DNA of 64,000 nucleotides from Dyadobacter fanqingshengii (GTDB lineage: Bacteria > Bacteroidota > Bacteroidia > Cytophagales > Spirosomataceae), in contig NZ_CP098806.1 in the NCBI RefSeq assembly GCF_023822005.2, positions 5,578,501-5,642,500 on the forward strand. Reading direction: 5' to 3'. Positions 17,415 to 26,052 of this stretch are shown here, piece after piece. The number at the start of each line of letters is the position of its first letter. Position 1 is the first letter of the stretch. The notes under the pieces are model-generated. The model was not told the DNA's origin and searched no databases. It saw nothing but the letters and a program-made list of their open reading frames with translations. Both the position numbers and the translations under genes were made by a program.

Positions 17415-17990
17415 ATGCCACATATACCATTGCCGGAACATTTGCCGGGAATAACAGGTCTGCTGGAATACAACAAGGAAACCGCCGCGCCGATCCGCGA
17501 ACTCACGCAATTTATCCTGAGAGGCGAATCCACATTGACTCCCGGCGAAAGGGAGCTGATCGCGACGATCGTTTCGCACAATAACGAATGTAAGTTTTGC
17601 ACTGCTGCACACACTGCCGCCGCTGATCTGCTGATAGGCGACACCGAAACCTGCGAAATCATGAAGCAGGACATTGATGCCACGCCGGTAAGCGATAAAA
17701 TGAAAGCCTTGCTGAAAATAGCCAGGCAAGTTCAGGTGAGCGGAAAAGCCGTAACGCCGGAAGCTATTGCAACTGCCAAAGACAATGGTGCGACGGACAT
17801 TGAAATTCACGACACAGTGCTGATAGCAGCCCTGTTTTGCCTGTACAACCGCTATGTAGACGGAATGGCCACCATTGCGCCTTCCAATCCTGATTTTTAT
17901 AAAGGCCTCGGCCAACGCCTGGTAGACAACGGTTACAACAGGCTGGCCAACGGTTACGACCATTTGAAACAACAAAAACAACCCTCATAA
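17415..17990 (+). CDS. AhpD-like carboxymuconolactone decarboxylase family protein (copy 2)
   Basis: The 191-residue paralogue of the preceding gene keeps the redox site (GERELIATIVSH, then CKFCTAAH with Cys59, Cys62 and His66) and the IHDTVLIAALFCLYNRYVDG helix (split IHDTVLIAA and LFCLYNRYVDG). The two copies may form a hetero-oligomer or serve different reductants. It lies 13 bp before the TonB receptor gene, so translation is probably coupled. The cytoplasmic location follows from the absence of a signal peptide. Confidence 0.85.
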   Translation: MPHIPLPEHLPGITGLLEYNKETAAPIRELTQFILRGESTLTPGERELIATIVSHNNECKFCTAAHTAAADLLIGDTETCEIMKQDIDATPVSDKMKALLKIARQVQVSGKAVTPEAIATAKDNGATDIEIHDTVLIAALFCLYNRYVDGMATIAPSNPDFYKGLGQRLVDNGYNRLANGYDHLKQQKQPS

Positions 17991-18003
17991 ATTCAACTCC
18001 TCT

Positions 18004-20775
18004 ATGAAAAGAACTCTACTTTTATTGCTTTCACTACTCTGCGTGTTTTTCGTGCAAAGCACATTGGCACAATCCACGCAGCTTTCAGGGCACATTATCG
18101 ACAATGACAGCCAAAAGCCACTTTCGGGTGTTTCCGTTTCTGTAAAGGGCAAGAACACAGGCGCTGTTACGAATTCGGAAGGACTTTTTGAATTGAAAAC
18201 CAACATCCCCGCCACGCTGGTGGTTTCGCTGATCGGTTATGCGCGTCAGGAAGTGGAAGTAGCTTCTGCTCAGGCAATTAATGTGAATCTTGTGCCTTCG
18301 GCAGAAGAACTTAATCAGGTGGTGGTTACAGCGTCGCGGGTGGAAGAGAGCATTCTGCGTTCACCGGTCAGCATTGAAAAAATGGACTCCCGTGCCGTTC
18401 AGCAAACGCCATCCGCCAATTATTTTGATGGATTGGTCAATATGAAATCGCTGGATATGGTTACCAGCAGCCTTACTTATAAGCAAATTAACACACGGGG
18501 ATTCAATACAACGGGCAACAGCCGTTTCCTGCAACTGGTGGACGGCGTTGATAATCAGCCCTCAGGACTCGGTTTTGCGATGGGAAATCTTTTTGGCCCT
18601 CATGATATTGACGTAGAAAGCGCAGAACTTATTCCAGGCGCAGCCTCCGCGTTATATGGTCCTATCGCTTTCAACGGCATGCTTAATACACGCACTAAAA
18701 ATCCATTTGAATATCAGGGGTTAAGCGCGCAAACGAAATTTGGCGTCAACCACATTGGCGACGGAACTGATCTGGGCGCAAAACCAATGTATGACCTGGC
18801 TGTTCGTTATGCCAAAGCATTCAACAACAAATTTGCATTTAAGGCAGCCGCATCCTACTTGAAAGGAACAGACTGGTATGCAAACGATTACACCGACATT
18901 GACCCCAACACACCAGCAGCAAACCGAGGCCCTAACAACCCCGGCAAAAACGCGCTGAACATTTACGGCGATGAAGTGGCACAAACAATTCCAAACATCG
19001 GACGTGTTTCCCGCACAGGTTATGAAGAAAAAGATCTGGCAACTTATGGCGTTTACAGCCTGAAACTGCTCGGCGCATTGCATTACCGCATTACCGACAA
19101 GCTGGAAGCCATTTATCAGGGGAATTTCAATCAGGGAACGGCGCAATATACGGGCAGTAACCGCTTCGTAATCAATGATTTCAAATTTATCCAACACAGG
19201 ATCGAACTGAAAGGAAGCAACTTTTACATTCGCGCTTACTCCAATCAGGAGCGTTCGACAAACTCATATAATACCCGCGCATTGGGTCAGCAGATCAACA
19301 GAACCTGGGTAAAAGACCTTGCAGGAAACACAGTTACTCCCGACAAAGCCGATGCAACCTGGTTTGAAAGATATACGGCTGCTTACAATGGTGCCGTTGC
19401 CTCAGTAACGGGCAAAGACCATTCTCTGGCACGCGCTTTTGCGGATCAGGGCCGGATTTTGCCCGGATCCAGCGAATATAACACCGCCAAAGATCGCCTG
19501 ATCCAGACGCGCGGATTGGCCGGTGCCGGAATTCTTAGCGAATGCAGCCTGCGCCATGTGGAAGGAATGTATGATTTCAGTTCAGTATTAAAGTTCATCA
19601 ACTTCCAGGTAGGCGGAAATTATCGCAAATATTATCTGAACACGGGCGGGACGCTTTTTGATGATAAAGACAAAAACCTCACTAATGAAGAATACGGTGT
19701 TTTTGCCCAAGCTTCCAAATCGCTCTGGAAAGATGTTTTGAAACTGACTGTTTCGGGGCGTTATGATAAGAATGAGAATTTTGACGGCCGTTTTACGCCA
19801 CGCGCATCGGCGGTTATTTCTCCGAATGAAAACCATCATTTCCGCGCTTCCTACCAGACCGGTTTCCGCAACCCGACCATTGGCGATCAATACATTAAAC
19901 TGAATGTAGGCCCGATCATCATTCTGGGTGGTGCGCCGGTTAACTCTGCCGGATTGAATGCTTATGAAAACTCGGTGACCATTGCTTCTTTCGGGGCATT
20001 TGCAAGTGCTTTTGGCGCTGATATGGCGAAAGGAACGCCATTTCCACAAGCCGTTGCCAACAATAAAGACAAGCTGGTGAAATCAAATGTTCCTTATATC
20101 AAATCGGAAAAAGTGAAAAGCTATGAGTTTGGTTATAAAGGAATCATTGCTAAAAAACTGCTATTTGACGTCAATTACTATTATAGCCAATACACGGATT
20201 TCATGATCAACACCGTTGTGGCGAGGGCGAAATCAGACATTCTTTTGCCGGATGGAAAAGTGAATCCAGCTGCTGCTGCTGAATTGTTGGGAGCCGATAG
20301 ACAGCTTTTTCAACTTTATACCAATGCAGCCGATAAAGTTTCAATTCAAGGCGTAAGCGCGGGACTGACTTACTCGCTTCCCAAAAATTACAAGATCAGT
20401 GCCAACGCAACCTGGATCGATTTCAACATTGGCGACGCAGATCAAAACAACGTTCCCGCATTCAACACGCCGGAATGGAAAACCAACGTGATCTTCGGAA
20501 ATTCTAAAGTGACTGACAAAATCGGATTTAATGTGGCATGGCACTGGCAAAGCAGCTTCGACTGGTATGGCACATTCACCGAAATGCAGCCGGGCAAAGT
20601 GAAGAGCTACAACTTGCTGGATGCACAAGTTAGCTATCGCATTCCAAGCCTGAAAACGATCGTAAAACTGGGTGCATCGAATTTGACAAACCAATACATT
20701 GTGCAGGCATACGGCTCTCCGGCAGTGGGCGGATTATATTATGTGAGTCTCAATTTCGATCAGCTTTTCAGATAA
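18004..20775 (+). CDS. TonB-dependent outer-membrane receptor with CarboxypepD_reg-like domain
   Basis: The 923-residue protein has a signal peptide (about 1-22, ending TLAQ), a CarboxypepD_reg-like domain (about 25-100), a plug (about 108-225, with VVVTASRVEES and ASALYGPIAFNGML) and a large barrel ending in the aromatic residue of NFDQLFR. The plug lacks the SusC-type features and there is no SusD gene. It is the outer-membrane component of the operon, and the inner-membrane step would be the MFS transporter just downstream. The ligand is unknown. The neighbours suggest a small organic molecule whose handling produces or needs protection against peroxides. Confidence 0.9.
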   Translation: MKRTLLLLLSLLCVFFVQSTLAQSTQLSGHIIDNDSQKPLSGVSVSVKGKNTGAVTNSEGLFELKTNIPATLVVSLIGYARQEVEVASAQAINVNLVPSAEELNQVVVTASRVEESILRSPVSIEKMDSRAVQQTPSANYFDGLVNMKSLDMVTSSLTYKQINTRGFNTTGNSRFLQLVDGVDNQPSGLGFAMGNLFGPHDIDVESAELIPGAASALYGPIAFNGMLNTRTKNPFEYQGLSAQTKFGVNHIGDGTDLGAKPMYDLAVRYAKAFNNKFAFKAAASYLKGTDWYANDYTDIDPNTPAANRGPNNPGKNALNIYGDEVAQTIPNIGRVSRTGYEEKDLATYGVYSLKLLGALHYRITDKLEAIYQGNFNQGTAQYTGSNRFVINDFKFIQHRIELKGSNFYIRAYSNQERSTNSYNTRALGQQINRTWVKDLAGNTVTPDKADATWFERYTAAYNGAVASVTGKDHSLARAFADQGRILPGSSEYNTAKDRLIQTRGLAGAGILSECSLRHVEGMYDFSSVLKFINFQVGGNYRKYYLNTGGTLFDDKDKNLTNEEYGVFAQASKSLWKDVLKLTVSGRYDKNENFDGRFTPRASAVISPNENHHFRASYQTGFRNPTIGDQYIKLNVGPIIILGGAPVNSAGLNAYENSVTIASFGAFASAFGADMAKGTPFPQAVANNKDKLVKSNVPYIKSEKVKSYEFGYKGIIAKKLLFDVNYYYSQYTDFMINTVVARAKSDILLPDGKVNPAAAAELLGADRQLFQLYTNAADKVSIQGVSAGLTYSLPKNYKISANATWIDFNIGDADQNNVPAFNTPEWKTNVIFGNSKVTDKIGFNVAWHWQSSFDWYGTFTEMQPGKVKSYNLLDAQVSYRIPSLKTIVKLGASNLTNQYIVQAYGSPAVGGLYYVSLNFDQLFR

Positions 20776-20794
20776 TATCAGCTTCAAAAAGCAC

Positions 20795-22012
20795 ATGGAA
20801 ACATTGGAACTAACCAATCTGGAAGAAAAGAAAACAAGCTCGAAATGGCTCGCATTTGGCTTATGCGTAGTGAGTTACATGATGAGCGGGACGGTTTCTA
20901 CATTGATGTCGGTTTACTTGCCCGTTGCCATTCCTGAACTCAAAGGGCAGGCAGTTTCCCAGGCTGAACTTGGTGAGATCGGCGCTTATGTGAATGCGAT
21001 ATTCCTGTATGGCTGGATGGTCGGCGGCCTTTTGTTTGGCTTTGTCAGCGACCGCATCGGACGGGTGAAATCACTGACATTGGTCGTTGGGCTTTATGGC
21101 GTTTCCACTTGCCTCGTAACCATTGTTCCGGATTGGTACAGCTTGCTGGCATTGCGGTTTTTTGCCGGGATGGGCATAGGCGGCGTTTTGCTGATCACCA
21201 CCGTTTACATTTCAGAGATTTGGCAAGACAAAAATAAAGCGGTTATGCTGGGAATTCTGGCCGTTTTCTTTCCGGTTGGGATTGTAACAACAGGCAGCCT
21301 GAACCTGATTTTCTCAGATTGGAGAAGTGCTTTTGCAGTGGGCGTAATCCCGGTTGTTATTGCTGTGCTGGTGTTTTTCCTGCTACCCGAATCGGACAAA
21401 TGGCGTTTGACAAAAACTAACACCAAAAAGCCGGAAGGCCTGTTTTTTGAAAGCAACCGAGCCAATTTGCTTTCCGGTTCTCTGATTTTCGGTTCCGTGC
21501 TGATCGGGCTTTGGGGGATTTTCTCATGGTTACCAACTTGGGTGCAGACATTGCTAGCAGCAGGTCAGGACGGTCAGAAGGAGCGGGGGTTGGTGATGAT
21601 TTTGCTGGGCATAGGCGGCATTACCGGCGGGATTTTTTCCGGGATTTTGATTAATAAATTTGGTAAAAAAGCCACCTTAATGTTCACTTTTGGCACTTGT
21701 CTGATCATGTGCTGCATTTTGTTTTTGACCAACAGCACATTTTCCAGCATCATTTACTTTGAAACAGCCTTGCTGGCTTTCTGTTTTGGGATCAGCCAGG
21801 GCGCGTTGTCAAGTTATATTCCTGAGCTGTTCCCGGTTTCGATCCGGGGAACGGCAACGGGCTTTTGCTTTAATGTGGGAAGGTTCTTTACGGCCACGGC
21901 GGTGTTTTTCATTGGCTCGCTGGTGGCGGTTTTGGGAGGTTTCGGGAATGCATTACTTGTGTTCACGATCCCGTTCCTGGTGGCGCTGATCGTCACTGCC
22001 AGAAGCAAATAA
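20795..22012 (+). CDS. MFS transporter
   Basis: The 405-residue inner-membrane protein has about 12 transmembrane segments. The MFS signature GFVSDRIGRVK follows TM2 and FAGMGIGGVLLIT lies in TM4. Its general pattern is that of the sugar/organic-acid symporter branch (AAHS/MHS-like). It is the last gene of the operon, 19 bp after the TonB receptor and directly before a terminator. The pairing with an outer-membrane receptor suggests import of the same solute. Confidence 0.88.
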   Translation: METLELTNLEEKKTSSKWLAFGLCVVSYMMSGTVSTLMSVYLPVAIPELKGQAVSQAELGEIGAYVNAIFLYGWMVGGLLFGFVSDRIGRVKSLTLVVGLYGVSTCLVTIVPDWYSLLALRFFAGMGIGGVLLITTVYISEIWQDKNKAVMLGILAVFFPVGIVTTGSLNLIFSDWRSAFAVGVIPVVIAVLVFFLLPESDKWRLTKTNTKKPEGLFFESNRANLLSGSLIFGSVLIGLWGIFSWLPTWVQTLLAAGQDGQKERGLVMILLGIGGITGGIFSGILINKFGKKATLMFTFGTCLIMCCILFLTNSTFSSIIYFETALLAFCFGISQGALSSYIPELFPVSIRGTATGFCFNVGRFFTATAVFFIGSLVAVLGGFGNALLVFTIPFLVALIVTARSK

Positions 22013-22045
22013 AGATAGTATATTATCATAGGTTAATAATTAGGC

Positions 22046-22081
22046 AAACGGATTTGCCATATGGCGAATCCGTTTCTTTTT
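22046..22081 (+). terminator. intrinsic terminator after the MFS gene
   Basis: A 13-bp stem with one G-T pair (AAACGGATTTGCC with GGCGAATCCGTTT, loop ATAT) is followed by CTTTTTT. It separates the AhpD/TonB/MFS operon from the DUF3179 gene. Confidence 0.8.
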
Positions 22082-22123
22082 TCTTAAACTATCACTGATA
22101 CAGCAATTCAGACCTTCCTATAT

Positions 22124-23266
22124 ATGAGAAAATTACTTTACCTGGGCATTGCGGGAATCATCCTATACGAGATCGCAAAGGTGTATTTTATTATGCCGAT
22201 GCCGGGAAGTCAGCGGATGAACAGCATTGAAATCGCTTACTTTCTGCATTCGTGGCGATGGGCTTTCCGGATCGTTTTCTGGCTGATGATCATTGCAGGC
22301 TGCACCACGGCATTATCTGGAAACAAAAAGTGGGTAACATTGATTTTGCTGTTTGTTGCGGGGGCGGTGACCTATGGCACAAACTATGAAATGGCGGCTG
22401 ATACAATGTTCTATCAGCCTTCCCAAGTGATTTTACACAATGCTTCTCAAAATAAAGTGAAAGACGAACGCCTCGTGATTGGCGTCGAAGCTAATGGTGA
22501 GGCCAAAGCATATCCCATCCAATTTATCGGTTACCATCATCAGGTGCGCGACGTGCTCGGCGGTAAACCGGTGATAGTAACCTATTGCACTGTTTGCCGC
22601 ACGGGAAGAGTTTTTGAGCCCATTGTGGAAGGAAAGCCGGACGAATTCAGACTTGTGGGAATGGATCATTTCAATGCCATGTTTGAAGACAAAAATACCG
22701 GAAGCTGGTGGAGACAAGCGAACGGGGAAGCCATTGCCGGACCACTAAAAGGACAAATGCTGCCCGAACTCCCAACGACGCAAACCACCGTTTCGCAATG
22801 GTTTAAACTTCATCCCAATAGCAAAATCATGCAGCCCGACCCGACTTATCAAGCCAAATATGATTCCATGAGCCGCTATGAGTCAGGAAAGGGAAAATCA
22901 ACGCTGACCAAAACGGATACAACTGCCTGGAAAGAGAAATCCTGGGTCGTGGGTGTGCAAGCCGGAAAAGACAGCAAAGCATTTGACTGGAATAAGCTGG
23001 TTAAGCAGCGCGTCATTAATGATCGTGTTGGGGTGACGCCGGTCGCCGTGGTGATAGCAGCTGATAACAAGAGTTTTTTTGCATTTCAAAAGCCAGCCGG
23101 TCAGGAGATTGCCGTTCGGAATGATACACTATATGCGCAAAATGCTGCTTACAATCTGCTCGGAAAACGTGTTTCGGGGGATGGCGAAGATCTGAAACGG
23201 GTGAATGCATATCAGGAATTTTGGCACAGTTGGCGGACTTTTCACCCTCATACACAGCAATATTGA
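22124..23266 (+). CDS. DUF3179 domain membrane protein
   Basis: The 380-residue protein has three hydrophobic segments in residues 1-90 (about 5-25, 45-65 and 71-87), then a large DUF3179 domain. The domain is recognised by GEAKAYPIQFIGYHHQVRD (split GEAKAYPIQ and IGYHHQV), VTYCTVCRTGRVF and GSWWRQANGEAIAGPLKG. The CTVC pair and the paired histidines look like a metal- or haem-binding site, but the biochemical function of DUF3179 is not established to my knowledge. It is 21 bp upstream of a FecA-like TonB receptor and surely co-transcribed with it. Confidence 0.85.
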   Translation: MRKLLYLGIAGIILYEIAKVYFIMPMPGSQRMNSIEIAYFLHSWRWAFRIVFWLMIIAGCTTALSGNKKWVTLILLFVAGAVTYGTNYEMAADTMFYQPSQVILHNASQNKVKDERLVIGVEANGEAKAYPIQFIGYHHQVRDVLGGKPVIVTYCTVCRTGRVFEPIVEGKPDEFRLVGMDHFNAMFEDKNTGSWWRQANGEAIAGPLKGQMLPELPTTQTTVSQWFKLHPNSKIMQPDPTYQAKYDSMSRYESGKGKSTLTKTDTTAWKEKSWVVGVQAGKDSKAFDWNKLVKQRVINDRVGVTPVAVVIAADNKSFFAFQKPAGQEIAVRNDTLYAQNAAYNLLGKRVSGDGEDLKRVNAYQEFWHSWRTFHPHTQQY

Positions 23267-23287
23267 ATTTTTGAATTAGTATAATAA

Positions 23288-25504
23288 ATGATGAACATTA
23301 AATCTACGCTTATTACGCTGGTTGTGCTTTCGGGATCTTTGGGAGTCGCATTTGCGCAGGAAAATCAAAATAAAAAACAGGATGCCGAGAAAGTGCTGGA
23401 CCTGAACGAAGTAACGATTGAAGAACGTAAAAATGTAATCCATACCGAAAGCCTTCCCGATGTCCAGAACGCCTACATTCACGCGGGAAAAAAGAGTGAA
23501 GTAATCCAGCTGGGCGGTGTGAACGGCAACATCGCCGAAAAAACGGGCCGACAGATTTTCGCCAAGATTCCGGGCGTGTTTGTCTATGACATGGATGGAA
23601 GCGGAAATCAGATCAACATTTCAACCCGCGGGCTGGATCCGCACCGTTCCTGGGAATACAACATCCGGCAAAATGGCGTCATCACCAATTCCGATATGTA
23701 CGGTTATCCGGCCAGCCATTACAGCCCGGCCATGGAATCCATCGAGCGCATTGAGCTGGTAAGGGGCACTTCTTCGCTGCAGTATGGCGCGCAGTTTGGC
23801 GGTATGATCAATTATGTGACCAAAGGTCCGGATACAACCAAAGCATTTTCCTTCGAAAGCATTAATTCGGTGGGGTCTTTCGGGCTTTTCAGCTCCTATA
23901 ATGCCATTGGCGGCAAAGTAGGGAAGCTTGTTTACTCGGCATATTACCAAACACGACATTCAAACGGATACAGAAGGAATGCCAAATCGGATGCGGAATC
24001 TCAGTTTATAAGTCTGGCTTATGAATTCAACAGGTCACTGCGCATTAAAGCGGAACTAGGACGCTCTTCTTATGTGTACCAAATTCCAGGCCCGCTGACC
24101 GACGCCATGTTTGCGGCTGATCCGAGGCAATCGACGCGTTCGAGAAACTTTTTTAACCCCGACATTTACATTCCGTCCATCGTTCTGGATTGGCAGATCA
24201 GCCCGGAAACACAGTTGAAGTTTACCAATTCCGGCGTTTACGGATCGCGGAACAGCGTCATGTTTGATGCATTTGCCAATGTTTCCGATACAATTAATCC
24301 CGCAACGAAATCTTACAAAGCGCGTCAGGTTGATATTGATAATTTCAAAAGCTTCACCTCCGAACTTCGGATTTTACATCATTATGACATTGCCCGATTT
24401 AAAAACGTGCTTTCGGGTGGCGTGCAGATCATGCATAATAATCTGCGCAGAAGGCAACTGGGCAAAGGCACAACCGGCAGCGACTTTGATCTGACATTGA
24501 CAGATCCGGCTTTTGGCAGAGATCTCTATATGAAGACGAATAATGTTGCGCTGTTTCTGGAAAACATGATCTATCTGACGCCAAGGTGGACCGTTTCACC
24601 GGGATTGCGTTATGAAAATGGCGCCACGGACATGACGGGAAAGATTAGTTATTATGATCCGGGAAACCTTCCCAACAAGATCAAACACAATTTTCCGCTT
24701 TTCGGAATAAGCTCGCAATACAGGCTGGATCCCCAGAACCGCATTTACGGAGGCATTTCACAGGCGTATCGGCCGGTTGTTTTCAAGGACATTATTCCAG
24801 GGTCTGTTTTGGAAAAAGTGGATAAAAATCTGAAAGACGCATATGGCTATAATGTGGAAGCAGGCATCAGCGGAGGCACGAAAAACCTGCGGTACGACAT
24901 CGGCATTTTCCAGGTTCTGATCAACAACAGGATGGGAACCGTTTCCATGCGTGAAGGCGCAAACGCGTACATTCTGCGCACGGTAACCGGCGATACGCGC
25001 ACACGTGGCGTGGAAGCATACATTGAATATGTGCCACTCCGCATCAACACGTCATCCACGCCCACGGAACTGTCTATTTTTACTTCAACCTCCTATTTTG
25101 ACGCGAGTTACACGAAAGGAAATGCGGTTGTAAATGGCGAAAATACGAGCGTAGCAGGCAACAATGTAGAAGGCGTCCCAACCTGGATTTCCCGGAATGG
25201 TGTGCAGCTTTTGTATAAAAAACTGTCCGTAACCTGCCAATACAGCTACGTAAGCTCCAATTTTGCCAACCCCTTAAACACAGTTGAGCCTTCCGCCAAT
25301 GGCACCATTGGTAAAGTGCCGGGTTACGGGCTCCTTGACCTGAATGCAACATTGCATATCAACGGCAATTACACATTGCGTATGGGTGTGAACAACATTA
25401 CCGATAAACAATATTTCACCAAACGCCCCACCATGTATCCCGGCGCAGGCGTTTGGAGTTCGGATGGGCGGAGTTTTGGGTTGTCGTTTGGGATCAAGAT
25501 TTAA
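23288..25504 (+). CDS. FecA-like TonB-dependent receptor
   Basis: The 738-residue outer-membrane receptor has a signal peptide (about 1-22, ending AFAQ) and a short N-terminal extension rather than a CarboxypepD_reg domain. The plug (about 60-190) is marked by IFAKIPGVFVYDMDGSG, ISTRGLDPHRSWEYN and RIELVRGTSSLQYGAQFGGM (20 residues), and the barrel ends in GLSFGIKI. The DPHRSWEYNIRQNG segment is characteristic of the ferric-citrate (FecA) type. No FecI/FecR pair is next to it. It forms a two-gene unit with the DUF3179 protein. The ligand may be a ferric chelate, but this is inference. Confidence 0.88.
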   Translation: MMNIKSTLITLVVLSGSLGVAFAQENQNKKQDAEKVLDLNEVTIEERKNVIHTESLPDVQNAYIHAGKKSEVIQLGGVNGNIAEKTGRQIFAKIPGVFVYDMDGSGNQINISTRGLDPHRSWEYNIRQNGVITNSDMYGYPASHYSPAMESIERIELVRGTSSLQYGAQFGGMINYVTKGPDTTKAFSFESINSVGSFGLFSSYNAIGGKVGKLVYSAYYQTRHSNGYRRNAKSDAESQFISLAYEFNRSLRIKAELGRSSYVYQIPGPLTDAMFAADPRQSTRSRNFFNPDIYIPSIVLDWQISPETQLKFTNSGVYGSRNSVMFDAFANVSDTINPATKSYKARQVDIDNFKSFTSELRILHHYDIARFKNVLSGGVQIMHNNLRRRQLGKGTTGSDFDLTLTDPAFGRDLYMKTNNVALFLENMIYLTPRWTVSPGLRYENGATDMTGKISYYDPGNLPNKIKHNFPLFGISSQYRLDPQNRIYGGISQAYRPVVFKDIIPGSVLEKVDKNLKDAYGYNVEAGISGGTKNLRYDIGIFQVLINNRMGTVSMREGANAYILRTVTGDTRTRGVEAYIEYVPLRINTSSTPTELSIFTSTSYFDASYTKGNAVVNGENTSVAGNNVEGVPTWISRNGVQLLYKKLSVTCQYSYVSSNFANPLNTVEPSANGTIGKVPGYGLLDLNATLHINGNYTLRMGVNNITDKQYFTKRPTMYPGAGVWSSDGRSFGLSFGIKI

Positions 25505-25567
25505 CACACTGGTAGTCTACGTCTGGCATTATTTTAATATCTGCTATTATAAAAACGACAAACAATC

Positions 25568-25984
25568 ATGGCAGATAAAACTTTGAAAGATGTAAGCGAG
25601 GTAATGAAGGATATAGATCTCTGCATGCTTACAACCACCACTTCCGACGGCGCGCTGGCTTCAAGGCCAATGAGTAACAACGGGGAAGTGGAATACGATG
25701 GAAACTCTTATTTTTTTACGTGGGAAGGCTCCCGGATGGTCAGCGACATTGAGCTGGATAATGGGGTTAACCTTACATTCCAAGGCGGTACGGACATTTG
25801 GATCTCCGTTTCAGGCAAAGCCGAAGTAACGCGTGAGCGCGAAGACATGGAAGAACATTGGGTGAGCGATCTGGATCAGTGGTTTGAAGAAGGACTCGAT
25901 ACACCCGGCATTGCGATGATTACCGTAAAGGCCAAAAGAATAAAATACTGGCAGGGTGAGGATGAGGGAGAAGTAAAGTTATAA
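25568..25984 (+). CDS. pyridoxamine 5'-phosphate oxidase-like FMN-binding protein
   Basis: The 138-residue split-barrel flavoprotein is of the general stress protein 26 type. CMLTTTTSDGALASRPMSN is the FMN phosphate-binding strand pair, followed by SYFFTWEGSRMVSDIE, ISVSGKAEV and a C-terminal AKRIKYWQGEDEGEV end. Such proteins bind FMN or F420-like cofactors and are linked to stress; the reaction is unknown. It is a single gene, closed by a hairpin terminator. Confidence 0.85.
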   Translation: MADKTLKDVSEVMKDIDLCMLTTTTSDGALASRPMSNNGEVEYDGNSYFFTWEGSRMVSDIELDNGVNLTFQGGTDIWISVSGKAEVTREREDMEEHWVSDLDQWFEEGLDTPGIAMITVKAKRIKYWQGEDEGEVKL

Positions 25985-26008
25985 TTTTATATAAATGCTT
26001 TAATTTGT

Positions 26009-26044
26009 GGATCATGTCGGTTTTCGATGTGATCCTCTTTTTTT
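26009..26044 (+). terminator. intrinsic terminator
   Basis: GGATCA (26009-26014) pairs with TGATCC (26030-26035), with inner TCG/CGA pairs, followed by a run of T. It supports the downstream gene starting at 26053 and not at an upstream ATG/TTG inside this hairpin. Confidence 0.6.
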
Positions 26045-26052
26045 GTATTCTT

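Noticed and set aside
17406-17981. Long antisense frame opposite the second AhpD-like gene
   Set aside because: The plus-strand frame has a full family match with catalytic residues; the antisense frame has no recognisable domain and is a shadow.
26005-26052. Upstream start of the CE15-like gene
   Set aside because: This stretch forms a terminator hairpin and would place a non-signal sequence before a clean signal peptide that starts at 26053.
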